From the NCBI GenBank assembly GCA_934101345.1, contig CAKOQV010000001.1, positions 62,001 to 126,000 on the forward strand: a stretch of 64,000 nt of DNA, in the 5' to 3' direction. The notes beneath the pieces were generated by a model. The model was not told the DNA's origin and did no database searches. It saw only the letters and a program-made list of their open reading frames with translations. The DNA is from an uncultured Bacilli bacterium. GTDB lineage: Bacteria > Bacillota_I > Bacilli_A > RF39 > UBA660. The translations under genes and the position numbers were made by a program. Positions 54,604 through 63,133 of this stretch are shown one piece after another. Within the stretch, counting starts at the first letter, position 1. Each line of letters begins with the position of its first letter.

Positions 54604-55350
54604 ATGAAAGTGTTAATAACTGGTGCTTCTTCGGGAATGGGCCGTGATATGGCTAGATATTTAAGTACATATAATTTTGATTTGTTTCTGGTAGCTAAAG
54701 ATAGAAAAGTATTAGATAAGGAATTTAGAGATTATAAAAATAATATTAAGACTTATGGTTATGATTTATCTAAGGAAGAAGAATGTATAAAATTATATAA
54801 AGAAATAAGAAATGAAAATATTGATATATTAATAAATAATGCTGGATTTGGTGATGCTGGTAATTTTAGTGAAACTAATTTAGATAAAGAAATGAATATG
54901 ATTGATTTAAATATAAAAGCTTATCATATCCTTACTAAATTATTTTTAAGAGATTTTGTTAAGAGAGATTATGGTAGAATATTAAATGTTGCTTCGATGG
55001 CAGGTTTTATGCCTGGACCGTATATGGCTACTTATTATGCCACTAAAAACTATGTAGTAAGTTTATCGTTAGCTATATATGAGGAACTTAAAAAAGACAA
55101 ATCAAATGTAGGAATATCTGTTTTTTGTCCTGGACCAGTAAAAACAAACTTTAATAATGTTGCTAATGTTAAATTTAATATTTCTTCACTTACTAGTGAA
55201 TATGCTAGTAGATATGCTATAGATAATATGTTTAAAAATAAGCTGATTATAATACCTCCTAATATGAAATTTAATTATTTACTTGTTAAAGTAATGCCTA
55301 AAAAGTTTGTATTAGCAATAAATAGTTTAATAGAGGAAAGAGATTCTTAA
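54604..55350 (+). CDS. Short-chain dehydrogenase/reductase
   Basis: A 248-residue classical SDR. The Rossmann glycine motif is VLITGASSGMG (residues 3-13), NNAGFGDAG follows at about 80, the catalytic Ser is in LNVASMAGFMPG and the Tyr-x-x-x-Lys in TYYATKNYV; CPGPVKTNF closes the active site. It oxidises or reduces an unknown alcohol/ketone with NAD(P)H. Relatives of this subtype are acyl- or sepiapterin-reductase-like. Preceded by a terminator and an AAAGGATG ribosome site. Confidence 0.9.
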   Translation: MKVLITGASSGMGRDMARYLSTYNFDLFLVAKDRKVLDKEFRDYKNNIKTYGYDLSKEEECIKLYKEIRNENIDILINNAGFGDAGNFSETNLDKEMNMIDLNIKAYHILTKLFLRDFVKRDYGRILNVASMAGFMPGPYMATYYATKNYVVSLSLAIYEELKKDKSNVGISVFCPGPVKTNFNNVANVKFNISSLTSEYASRYAIDNMFKNKLIIIPPNMKFNYLLVKVMPKKFVLAINSLIEERDS

Positions 55351-55407
55351 TAATTTCTTTCTTTTTTTCTTAAAATATTATATAATTAGTAGGAAAGAAG
55401 GGATACT

Positions 55408-56352
55408 ATGAGTTTTACTAGTACAGTAAAGGATGAAGTTACAAGACTTGATACTACGAGATTAGAGGATATATCTGAGTTATCTGCAATATTTAGAATA
55501 ACTGCTAATATAGATGATAGTATTGTTTTATCTTTAGAAAATAATGCGGTAGCAAGAAGATGTTTTAAATTAATTAAAAATATATATAATATAACGCCTA
55601 GTATTACAGTTAGAAATAAAAAATTGGGTAAGGGATTTACTTATATATTAACAATTAATAATAATGTTAGTGAATTACTTGAGGATTTATCAATTTTAGA
55701 TAATAATAAATATTTATCAGTACCTAAAGAATACATAGTATCCGATGAAGATAGTTTAAGAGCCTATTTACGAGGAGTATTTTTAGTATCTGGTTCTGTA
55801 AATGATCCTAAAACATCTAGATATCACTTAGAATTTGTATTGGATACTAAAGATTATTCTGAATTTATAAATAAATTATTAAATAGTTATGATCTTAATA
55901 GTAAGGTAATAAAAAGAGAAAGAAACTATACTGTTTATATAAAGGAAGCTGAAAAAATAAGTGATTTTTTAAGAGTAATAAAAGCTTTTTCTGCTGTTAT
56001 GTATTTTGAAGATATAAGAATATATCGCGACCATAAAAATATGACTAATCGTCTTAATAATTGTGAACAGGCTAATATAGATAAAATATTTTTAACTGCT
56101 TCAAATCAGGTTAAAGATATTGAAAAATTATATGAGTTAGATATGGTAGATACTTTAGATGATAAATTAAAAGAAGTAATAGAATATCGTATGAAATATA
56201 AGGAAAGCTCGCTAAGTGAACTTGCTAATATTATTTCTTTAGAGACGGGTGTAGAAATAACAAAATCAGGATTAAATCATAGATTTAGAAAAATTAAAGA
56301 AATATTAGAAAAATATTTGAAAGAAAAAGAAGAAAAAAATGTCGAAAAGTAG
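55408..56352 (+). CDS. whiA: WhiA family DNA-binding regulator
   Basis: A 314-residue WhiA. The N-terminal half is the degenerate LAGLIDADG-endonuclease-like domain (SLRAYLRGVFLVSGSVNDP near 112-130); the C-terminal half holds a helix-turn-helix (LSELANIISLETGVEITKS, split) ending GLNHRFRKIKEILE. WhiA binds DNA and influences division and chromosome segregation in Bacilli. Here it is not next to rapZ or yvcK, its usual neighbours. TATAAT at 55381-55386 precedes the gene. Confidence 0.93.
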   Translation: MSFTSTVKDEVTRLDTTRLEDISELSAIFRITANIDDSIVLSLENNAVARRCFKLIKNIYNITPSITVRNKKLGKGFTYILTINNNVSELLEDLSILDNNKYLSVPKEYIVSDEDSLRAYLRGVFLVSGSVNDPKTSRYHLEFVLDTKDYSEFINKLLNSYDLNSKVIKRERNYTVYIKEAEKISDFLRVIKAFSAVMYFEDIRIYRDHKNMTNRLNNCEQANIDKIFLTASNQVKDIEKLYELDMVDTLDDKLKEVIEYRMKYKESSLSELANIISLETGVEITKSGLNHRFRKIKEILEKYLKEKEEKNVEK

Positions 56353-56381
56353 TTGACAAATACTAAAAAAAATTATATAAT
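56353..56381 (+). promoter_or_regulatory. Consensus promoter of the small transcript
   Basis: TTGACA (56353-56358), 17-base spacer, TATAAT (56376-56381): a perfect SigA consensus, beginning at the base after the whiA stop. Confidence 0.85.
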
Positions 56382-56387
56382 TATGTT

Positions 56388-56664
56388 GTCTAATAGATAA
56401 GCGTGATAGCACTATGATAAATACTATAACGAAGTTTGTTTGGTATTGACTAAATAGAAGTATTATTTGGTTGTTAGTGTATGGCGTATTTAATGGGTGT
56501 TAAAGTAGAGACTTTAATTTCTTATCTTACTATTAGATATGCATATATGTATGAGAGAAGTAACTCATTAGATAAGAGGTTGGTTGTATTAACTGACATT
56601 AATATGATTTAACTATTCGTAAACTTGAGAATGTACTATTTGTCAGATAGTATGTTCTTTTCTT
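56388..56664 (+). ncRNA. Unassigned small-RNA locus
   Basis: About 275 bases between a consensus promoter and a terminator, with no recognisable protein family. Internal pairing: the 5' end TCTAAT-AGATAAG can pair with CTTATCT...ATTAGA at about 56520-56537; TTAAAGT/ACTTTAA (56500-56517) is a 7-bp hairpin; UUGACUAAAUA...UAUUAUUUGGUUG forms an imperfect stem at about 56446-56474. AGATAAG occurs at both ends (56394, 56570). A 43-codon frame (56481-56612) lacks a ribosome site. 6S RNA or another housekeeping RNA is possible, but no defining core is seen. Confidence 0.5.
56628..56664 (+). terminator. Terminator of the small transcript
   Basis: GAATGTACTAT (56629-56639) pairs with ATAGTATGTTC (56647-56657), including two G-U wobbles, followed by TTTTCTTTT. 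The wobbles imply the structure acts as RNA. Confidence 0.8.
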
Positions 56665-56707
56665 TTACTATAAATTATGCTATACTATTTGCGAAAGAAG
56701 TGATACT

Positions 56708-58879
56708 ATGAAAGAACTATTAAGTCCTGCGGGAAATATGAAGTGTCTAAAAGCTGCTATTCATAATGGAGCGGATGCTATCTATCTAGGAGGTAAATCT
56801 TTTGGAGCCCGTGCCTTTGCGGGTAATTTTACTAATGAAGAGTTAAAAGAAGCTGTTTGTTATTCTCACTTATATGGTGTAAAAATATATGTAACAGTAA
56901 ATACCATTATCTATAATAATGAGGTAAAAGATTTCCTAGAATATATAAAATATCTATATCAAATAGGCATAGATGCTTTAATAATGCAAGATATAGGTAT
57001 GATATCCTTAGTAAGGAAAATGTTTCCTAATATAGAAGTTCATGCTTCAACACAGTGTCATAACCACAATGATGAAGGTATTAAATTGTTAAAAGAACTT
57101 GGAGTAACAAGAGTAGTACTTGATAGAGAAATGTCACTAAAAGAAATAGAGAACATAAGTGTAGATATCGAAAAAGAAGTATTTATACATGGAGCTTTAT
57201 GTAATTCATATTCTGGCTGCTGTTTATTTAGTTTTATGAATGGTGGAAGAAGTGGTAATAGAGGGGAATGTACACAAGTTTGTAGACTACCATTTAAATT
57301 AATAAAAAATGGTAAATGCATAGATACTCCAAATAAATACTTACTTAGTACTAAAGAATTAAATACCTTTAACAATTTTGATAAATTACTAGATTCAGAT
57401 ATTATAAGTTTCAAAATAGAGGGAAGAATGAAGTCACCAAGTTATGTTGGCTATGTAACAAGACTATATCGTAAATTAATAGATAATCATGCTAATAAAG
57501 TAACTAGTGAAGAAGAAAATAATCTAAAAATACTATTCAATAGAGATTTTACCAGTGGTTATTTATTTAATGATAAAGTAATGAATACTAGTACTTCCAA
57601 CCATCAGGGATTAGAAATAGGAAAAGTACTCGAAGTAACTCCTAAAAAGATAAAAGTTAAATTAATAAATAACTTATATCAAGAAGATGGTATTAGGTTT
57701 AAAAATAGTAACTTAGGTATGATAGCCAATTTCATATATAATGAAAAAGGCCTACTTATAAATACTGCTAATAAAGGAGATATAATCTATCTAGATAATA
57801 AAATAAATTTAAAAGAAAAAGATATACTTATTAAAACTTCTAGTGGGCATCTAGATGAAGAAATCCTATCTACAAGTGAAAAGAAAATAATTATAACTAT
57901 TGATGTATCACAAAAAAATGATTATCTAGAAATAACATTTAAAGATAGTAATGGTAATAAGGTTAGTGATAGAGTAAAAGTAGAAGTACCACAGAAAAGA
58001 CCTACAACTTGTGAAGAAATAGAAGAAAAACTAACTAAACTAGGAAATACTCCATTTATATGTAGTAAGATAAACATAAATATAAATAAAGATATCTTTG
58101 TTAATATGAAAGATTTAAATAATATAAGAAGATTACTTTCAGATAAACTAATAGAAGCAAGAACTAGTATTAAGAGAGATATTATCATTAATGGATATCC
58201 ATTAGATTATAAAGAAGAAACAAACTACCATAACGAAATATCCGTTCTTGCCAGAAATAAAGACCAAGTAGAAGCTTCTCTTACTATGAATGTTGATAGA
58301 ATATACCTGAATAGTGATTTATATGAAGAATATAGTGGTAACGATAAAGTATACCTAAGACTAGAAAGAGTAAATAGTACTTATGACTATACTAGTAATA
58401 ATATCCTTGCTACTGAATTGGGAGCTATAAATAAGTATAAAAATAGTAATTTAATTAGTGATTACTATTTAAATGTAGTAAATAACTATAGTATTAAGTT
58501 TTTACTTGATAATGGTGTTAAAAGAGTAACATTATCCCCAGAAATAAATTATAACTATCTAGATGATTACATCAAAGATAAAGTAGAAATTATTATCTAT
58601 GGTACTATTGAAAATATGCTTACCAAGTCCTGTCCAATCAAAGAACTAAAGATGTGTCCATGTAAGAAAGAGGATATTTATTTTCTAGAGGATATAAATA
58701 AAAATAGATATAGAATACTTCATAATAATTGCTTAACTCATATTATGCACTATAAAAAAATAAATTATATAGACAATATAGACTACTATAAAAATATTGG
58801 TATTAGATCATTTAGATTAGAATTACTTGATGAAAATTATGATGAAGTGATTAAATTAATTAATGAAATAAAGAAATAA
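56708..58879 (+). CDS. U32 family peptidase / collagenase-like protein
   Basis: A 723-residue U32 protein. The barrel starts KELLSPAGNMKCLKAAIHNG and AIYLGGKSFGARAFAGNF; VEVHASTQCHNHN-type and VFIHGALCNSYSGCCLFS segments carry the Fe-S-type Cys cluster (C-x-x-C near 163-170, with ECTQVCR at about 188). Relatives either degrade collagen or act in tRNA/rRNA hydroxylation (RlhA, TrhP); the long C-terminal extension with CPIKELKMCPCK fits the RlhA/TrhP-like long form. Role therefore probably RNA hydroxylation, by family inference. Own TATACT box just upstream. Confidence 0.85.
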   Translation: MKELLSPAGNMKCLKAAIHNGADAIYLGGKSFGARAFAGNFTNEELKEAVCYSHLYGVKIYVTVNTIIYNNEVKDFLEYIKYLYQIGIDALIMQDIGMISLVRKMFPNIEVHASTQCHNHNDEGIKLLKELGVTRVVLDREMSLKEIENISVDIEKEVFIHGALCNSYSGCCLFSFMNGGRSGNRGECTQVCRLPFKLIKNGKCIDTPNKYLLSTKELNTFNNFDKLLDSDIISFKIEGRMKSPSYVGYVTRLYRKLIDNHANKVTSEEENNLKILFNRDFTSGYLFNDKVMNTSTSNHQGLEIGKVLEVTPKKIKVKLINNLYQEDGIRFKNSNLGMIANFIYNEKGLLINTANKGDIIYLDNKINLKEKDILIKTSSGHLDEEILSTSEKKIIITIDVSQKNDYLEITFKDSNGNKVSDRVKVEVPQKRPTTCEEIEEKLTKLGNTPFICSKINININKDIFVNMKDLNNIRRLLSDKLIEARTSIKRDIIINGYPLDYKEETNYHNEISVLARNKDQVEASLTMNVDRIYLNSDLYEEYSGNDKVYLRLERVNSTYDYTSNNILATELGAINKYKNSNLISDYYLNVVNNYSIKFLLDNGVKRVTLSPEINYNYLDDYIKDKVEIIIYGTIENMLTKSCPIKELKMCPCKKEDIYFLEDINKNRYRILHNNCLTHIMHYKKINYIDNIDYYKNIGIRSFRLELLDENYDEVIKLINEIKK

Positions 58880-58904
58880 TATATAAAATATTTATATAGT
58901 AATA

Positions 58905-58990
58905 AATGACCAAAAATATTCTTTAGGGAGACTGTAAGGTTCACTAAAGCCTCTTAAAACTACAGGTTTAAGAGGAAAAAAATAATGCAA
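58905..58990 (+). ncRNA. Tandem-hairpin element D (candidate structured RNA/DNA)
   Basis: Leader GACCAAAAATATTC. Hairpin 1: CTTTAG (58921-58926) with CTAAAG (58944-58949), a G/A mismatch, then GAG against TTC, loop ACTGTAAGG. Hairpin 2: CCTCTTAAA (58950-58958) with TTTAAGAGG (58967-58975), loop ACTACAGG. Tail GGAAAAAAATAATG. No gap between the stems. It lies between the U32 gene and the T-box promoter. Confidence 0.65.
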
Positions 58991-58996
58991 TACCAG

Positions 58997-59025
58997 TTGA
59001 CAAATCAAATATTTAGTCATATAAT
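58997..59025 (+). promoter_or_regulatory. Promoter of the thrS T-box transcript
   Basis: TTGACA (58997-59002), 17-base spacer, TATAAT (59020-59025): perfect SigA consensus. Confidence 0.85.
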
Positions 59026-59031
59026 TAATAC

Positions 59032-59235
59032 ATATTCAATGCAATGATGAGGACACGATTATATATATTTTATTCATAGAGAGTTAGTGGCTGGTGTAAA
59101 CTAATAATAAAAATATATAATTACTACCTTAGAGTGAAATGCAAACATTTCCGGTTAATAGCCGTTATCGAAATTAAGACCCAAGAAGGATGGTACCGAG
59201 ATAGTATTCTCTCCTTTGAAAGGTCTTTTTTCATT
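59032..59235 (+). promoter_or_regulatory. T-box riboswitch, threonine specificity
   Basis: A tRNA-sensing leader. Stem I has AGAGAG and GGTGTAAACT (about 59080-59103) with a long helix closed by ATATATTTT/AAAATATAT. The specifier loop reads TACTACCTTAGAG, with ACC (59126-59128) as the Thr codon. The T-box sequence AAGGATGGTACCGAG is at 59186-59200 and can bind the tRNA 3' end. Uncharged tRNA-Thr would allow read-through into the small ORF and thrS. Confidence 0.9.
59176..59231 (+). terminator. T-box attenuator (terminator conformation)
   Basis: AAGACC (59176-59181) pairs with GGTCTT (59222-59227), with inner AAGG/CCTT pairing, followed by T residues. It is mutually exclusive with the antiterminator containing the T-box sequence. 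Confidence 0.8.
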
Positions 59236-59253
59236 AAAGGGAGGTTTTAAAAA

Positions 59254-59502
59254 ATGAAAAATACTTACATACCAGTAGAGGTAGTGCAAGAAGGTAAAAG
59301 AATTAGATGGCAAATGGATGTAACAAATTTGGGACTTGAAGAGTTAATACTATTGAAAAATCAATTAAGTGGTGTATCAGTAGACTGCTTGGAGGCTGTT
59401 ATTTATGATAGAACTTGTTCATCAACTTTTATATGTCAATTACATGAAGAAAAAAAACAAATAGGTAAAAGAAGAATTCAAAAGAAAATAAGAAGGAGAT
59501 AG
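59254..59502 (+). CDS. Small basic protein upstream of thrS, unknown
   Basis: An 82-residue protein behind a strong AAAGGGAGG site, between the T-box terminator and thrS, so it is under threonine control. The first 55 residues are an alpha/beta-like module ([38 protein letters not shown]) with two Cys; the end is very basic ([12 protein letters not shown]), suggesting RNA contact. It does not look like the TGS domain that the adjacent ThrRS lacks. No function can be assigned. Confidence 0.7.
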   Translation: MKNTYIPVEVVQEGKRIRWQMDVTNLGLEELILLKNQLSGVSVDCLEAVIYDRTCSSTFICQLHEEKKQIGKRRIQKKIRRR

Positions 59503-59507
59503 ATAAT

Positions 59508-61262
59508 ATGATAAATATTAAAGAAAATGAAGATTTAAGTAGACTAAATCACTCTTGTGCTCACTTGCTTGCACAAGCTGTAAAACACTTATATCCAAAT
59601 GCTAAATTTTGGGTAGGACCAGTAATTGAAGAGGGATTCTATTACGATATCGATTTAGGAGATGAAGTAATAAAAGAAGAAGACTTACCAAAGATCGAAA
59701 AAGAAATGAAAAAAATATCTAAAGATGGTAAGAGAATATTAAGACATGAACTAACTAAAAAAGAAGCACTAGAAATGTTTCATGATGATCCATATAAAAT
59801 AGATTTAATTAGTAGAATGGATGAAAATGAACAAGTAATATCTTGTTATACTCAAGGAGACTTCACTGACCTTTGTCGTGGGCCTCATGTTGATACAGTA
59901 AAAGAATTAAAATACTTCAAACTAATCAAAGTATCCGGAGCCTATTGGAAGGCCGATTCAAATAATAAGATGCTTCAGAGAATATATGGAGTATGCTTTA
60001 GAAATGAAGAAGACTTAAATAATTATCTTCAAGAACTTGAAGATCGTAAAGCAAGAGATCATAGAAAGATAGGTAAAGACTTAGATATCTTTATGAATCA
60101 TGATCTAGTAGGTAAGGGAATGCCTTTATGGTTACCAAATGGTTCAATAGTAAGAAAAGAATTAGAAAATTATATCTATCATAAAGAGCAGAAGTTAGGT
60201 TATTCTCATGTGTATACACCTTGTGTTGGAACAGTAGACTTATATAAGACTTCAGGTCATTGGGATCATTATAAGGAAAATATGTTTCCTTCAATGAAAG
60301 TAGATGATGAAGAATTTGTACTAAGACCAATGAACTGTCCACATCATATGTTAATCTATGGAAATACAATCCATTCATACCGTGAATTACCAATCAAAAT
60401 AGGAGAGTTTGCTACTGACTTTAGATATGAAGCTTCAGGAGCAGTAAAGGGTCTAGAAAGAGTAAGATGTATGTGTCAAAATGATGCTCATCTATTCGTA
60501 AGACCAGATCAAATAAAAGAACAGTTCAAAGAAGTAGTAAGCTTAATACTAGATGTCTATAGGGACTTTGGCTTAAAAAATTATACTTTCAGATTATCCC
60601 TTAGAGATCCTGAAGATAAACATAAATACTTTGATGATGATGAAATGTGGAATAATGCTGAAAATGAATTAAGAGAAGTACTTAATGAGATAGGAGTACC
60701 ATATCATGAAGCTATCGGAGAAGCAGCCTTCTATGGACCTAAATTAGATGTTGAAGTAAAACCAGCAGTAGGTCCTGAAGTAACTCTATCAACTTGTCAA
60801 TTAGATTTCTTATTACCAAGAAGATTTAACTTATCATATATAGATAGTAATGGTGAAAAGAAAGTACCAGTAGTTCTACATAGAGCTATATTTGGAACAT
60901 TTGATAGATTTACTGCTTTCATTCTTGAAGAAACAAAAGGAGCCCTTCCATTATGGTTATCTCCAGTACAAATAAATATTATCCCAGTAAATAATGAATA
61001 TCACTTAGAATATGCTACTAATTTATTAAATAAACTAAGAGATAAAGAGTTCCGTGTGGAATTAGATTCTCGTGATGAAAAAATGGGTTATAAAATAAGA
61101 GAGGCTCAAACTAGAAAGATACCATACACTCTAGTTCTAGGTAATAATGAAAGAGACAACGATACCATAACATATCGTAAATATGGTGAAGAATCTACTA
61201 CTACAATGAGTACTGAAGAATTTATTACTATGATTGAAAAACAAATAAAAGAATATAAATAA
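59508..61262 (+). CDS. thrS: Threonyl-tRNA synthetase lacking the TGS domain
   Basis: A 584-residue class II synthetase. It starts almost at the editing domain ([17 protein letters not shown] near residue 14), so the usual N-terminal TGS domain of about 60 residues is absent; bacterial ThrRS is normally about 640 residues. The catalytic domain is intact: [15 protein letters not shown] with the zinc Cys, [15 protein letters not shown] (motif 2), and [12 protein letters not shown] (motif 3), followed by the anticodon-binding domain ([19 protein letters not shown], split). AAGGAG precedes the ATG. Regulated by the Thr T-box upstream. Confidence 0.95.
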   Translation: MINIKENEDLSRLNHSCAHLLAQAVKHLYPNAKFWVGPVIEEGFYYDIDLGDEVIKEEDLPKIEKEMKKISKDGKRILRHELTKKEALEMFHDDPYKIDLISRMDENEQVISCYTQGDFTDLCRGPHVDTVKELKYFKLIKVSGAYWKADSNNKMLQRIYGVCFRNEEDLNNYLQELEDRKARDHRKIGKDLDIFMNHDLVGKGMPLWLPNGSIVRKELENYIYHKEQKLGYSHVYTPCVGTVDLYKTSGHWDHYKENMFPSMKVDDEEFVLRPMNCPHHMLIYGNTIHSYRELPIKIGEFATDFRYEASGAVKGLERVRCMCQNDAHLFVRPDQIKEQFKEVVSLILDVYRDFGLKNYTFRLSLRDPEDKHKYFDDDEMWNNAENELREVLNEIGVPYHEAIGEAAFYGPKLDVEVKPAVGPEVTLSTCQLDFLLPRRFNLSYIDSNGEKKVPVVLHRAIFGTFDRFTAFILEETKGALPLWLSPVQINIIPVNNEYHLEYATNLLNKLRDKEFRVELDSRDEKMGYKIREAQTRKIPYTLVLGNNERDNDTITYRKYGEESTTTMSTEEFITMIEKQIKEYK

Positions 61263-61265
61263 CAT

Positions 61266-61298
61266 GAAAATGTAAGGTAATAATTACTTTACATTTTC
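61266..61298 (+). terminator. Hairpin after thrS, weak terminator
   Basis: GAAAATGTAA (61266-61275) pairs with TTACATTTTC (61289-61298) with a further GTAA/TTAC inner stem. There is no long T-run afterwards. Resembles the hairpin at 61841. Confidence 0.5.
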
Positions 61299-61316
61299 TA
61301 TATAAAAGGAGAAATT

Positions 61317-61832
61317 ATGACAAAAGAAGAACTATTGCAAAAATTAACAATAGTTAGTATGAATCATGCTGGTATTACTGCCTTAGATAAACCAATTATA
61401 GGCACTCATTCTTTAGCTACTTGTCTTGGAATACTTCTATATGATGAAGAACAGAAAATTGCTATTGTTGCTCATGCTACTACTGGGGATCCTAATATAG
61501 CTATGAATGAGGTATTAACTATCATTAAAGAAAATAATTTAGAATTTGCTAAATTTAAATATAAAGTATTTGATGGTTATTACAAAGAAGGGGCAGAATT
61601 TTATCATACTAAAGAAGAGATTGTTAAATATATAAGGCTTAATATATTATTTAATATACCATTTAGTGAAGAGGAAATACCAAATACTGCTCTTATAAAG
61701 AATCCTAATCTTGAAGCCAACGAATTCTATTTTGATGCTTCGACTGGTAAGTTCGTAACTAGTGAGGTATTAGCACTTCTACTAGAAGATAGCACTATTA
61801 CTGAAGATGTAACTAAACCAAGACATAGATAA
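61317..61832 (+). CDS. CheD-like protein
   Basis: A 171-residue protein whose first 110 residues follow the CheD deamidase pattern: IIGTHSLATCLGILLYDEEQ with a candidate nucleophile Cys36, then IAIVAHATTGD with candidate His53. CheD proteins deamidate glutamines on chemoreceptors. No other chemotaxis gene is in the window, and the flanking genes are thrS and cca, so a different target is likely. The extra C-terminal 60 residues are not recognised. AAAGGAG site before the ATG. Confidence 0.6.
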   Translation: MTKEELLQKLTIVSMNHAGITALDKPIIGTHSLATCLGILLYDEEQKIAIVAHATTGDPNIAMNEVLTIIKENNLEFAKFKYKVFDGYYKEGAEFYHTKEEIVKYIRLNILFNIPFSEEEIPNTALIKNPNLEANEFYFDASTGKFVTSEVLALLLEDSTITEDVTKPRHR

Positions 61833-61840
61833 TAAATATA

Positions 61841-61878
61841 AAAGTGTGTAAAGTATAATAATTACTTTGCATTTTTTC
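61841..61878 (+). terminator. Rho-independent terminator
   Basis: TGTAAAGTA (61847-61855) pairs with TACTTTGCA (61863-61871), followed by six T residues. The right arm contains the -35 box of the cca promoter. Confidence 0.7.
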
Positions 61879-61895
61879 TATCTATTTGCTATAAT
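61867..61895 (+). promoter_or_regulatory. cca promoter
   Basis: TTGCAT (61867-61872), 17-base spacer, TATAAT (61890-61895); the -35 overlaps the preceding terminator. Confidence 0.65.
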
Positions 61896-61910
61896 ATAAG
61901 TGGAGGTAAT

Positions 61911-63002
61911 ATGAAAGAAAAAGCACTTGAAGTATTAAAAAAATTATCTGAACACAACTATGAATCCTACCTAGTCGGAGGTTATCCTAGAGATCTAATA
62001 TTAGGAAGAAAAACTAATGATATAGATATTTGTACAAGTGCCACTCCTAAAGAAATATTAGAAATATTTGATAATGTTATTGTATCAGATATGCAATATG
62101 GATCTGTAGTAATTGTATATAAAGGTTGTAAGTTTGATACTACTACATTTAGAAAAGAAATAAAGTATGAAAGTAATCGAAAACCGGTAAAGATAAAATA
62201 TATCAAAGACATCAAAAAAGATCTTTTACGAAGGGACTTTACTATCAATACTCAATGTATTGATAAAAATGATAACTTACTAGATATATTAAATGTAAGA
62301 AGTGATTTAGATAATAAATTACTTAAAACAGTGGGTAATCCTAGATATCGTATTAAAGAAGATTCTCTTAGAATACTTAGATGTATAAGATTTGCTACTA
62401 TACTGGATTTTGATATAGAAGAAAAAACTAAATACTTCTTAACTAAATATAGTTATCTATTAAAATCATTATCTATAAATAGAAAGAAAGAAGAACTAGA
62501 TAAAATATTCCTATCTAAGAATAAAGAAAGAGGAAGAAGTCTACTATTAGAATTAAATCTTACTAATGCTTTAGATTTAGATAAACTAGCTACAATTACT
62601 ATGTGTACTGATCTTACAGGTATTTGGTGTCAGCTAGAAGTAGATGATATATATCCATTTACTAAAGTAGAGAAAGAGCAAATGTCTAAGTTAAGAGAAC
62701 TATTAAAGTATGATAAAATAGATAACTATCTACTATATAAATATGGTTTGTATCTATGTACTGTCTATGCTGAAATAAAAGGTATACCAAGAAGAAAAAT
62801 AAATACTATGTATTCTAAATTACCAATACTTACAAGAAGAGATATAAATGTAACTGGTGAAGAAATATCTATGATATTAAATAAACCTCCTGGTAAATAT
62901 ATTAAAGATATACTTGATGATATAGAGGTAAATATATTAAATAGTAGTATTGGTAATGATAAAGAAGAAATAACTAAATATATTAAAGATAAATACTTAT
63001 AG
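61911..63002 (+). CDS. cca: CCA tRNA nucleotidyltransferase
   Basis: A 363-residue class II nucleotidyltransferase that builds or repairs the tRNA 3' CCA end, or part of it. The head has YLVGGYPRDLILGRKTNDID with the GGxxRD loop and metal-binding DxD (Asp-Ile-Asp); RRDFTINTQCID and EDSLRILRCIRFATIL (RRxxD/RNA-contact region) follow, then the helical neck and body. Length is shorter than the HD-containing form and no HD domain is seen. GGAGGT site before the ATG. Confidence 0.92.
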   Translation: MKEKALEVLKKLSEHNYESYLVGGYPRDLILGRKTNDIDICTSATPKEILEIFDNVIVSDMQYGSVVIVYKGCKFDTTTFRKEIKYESNRKPVKIKYIKDIKKDLLRRDFTINTQCIDKNDNLLDILNVRSDLDNKLLKTVGNPRYRIKEDSLRILRCIRFATILDFDIEEKTKYFLTKYSYLLKSLSINRKKEELDKIFLSKNKERGRSLLLELNLTNALDLDKLATITMCTDLTGIWCQLEVDDIYPFTKVEKEQMSKLRELLKYDKIDNYLLYKYGLYLCTVYAEIKGIPRRKINTMYSKLPILTRRDINVTGEEISMILNKPPGKYIKDILDDIEVNILNSSIGNDKEEITKYIKDKYL

Positions 63003-63027
63003 AAATATAGGTATTTTTTATATATAT

Positions 63028-63105
63028 CCCCCTTAAGCCTGTAGTCTTTCGGGGCAAAAGAAAGCCTTAAGTAAAGTCTTTCTTTTGAACATTTTTGGGT
63101 ACTAA
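63028..63105 (-). ncRNA. Tandem-hairpin element E, reverse orientation
   Basis: Read on the minus strand: leader CCCAAAAATGTTC, hairpin 1 AAAAGAAAG with CTTTCTTTT (63078-63086 and 63056-63064 on plus), loop starting ACT and ending AGG, then hairpin 2 of CCCC...AAG with CTT...GGGG (63029-63054) and two mismatches, loop ACTACAGG, identical to element D. It is the only copy opposite to its neighbours. Confidence 0.6.
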
Positions 63106-63133
63106 ACCAAATAAAAAGTACATAATTATTACT

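Noticed and set aside
56481..56612. A 43-codon frame starting ATG-GCG inside the small transcript, with faint Spo0E-like wording (SLDKRLVVLT).
   Set aside because: There is no ribosome binding site, the Spo0E motif spacing does not fit, and the region has RNA-like pairing; kept only as a remark on the RNA locus.
59254..59502. The 82-residue protein as a detached TGS domain of ThrRS.
   Set aside because: It lacks the TGS pattern of a ubiquitin-like fold with a DGS-type turn, and its basic tail is unlike TGS.
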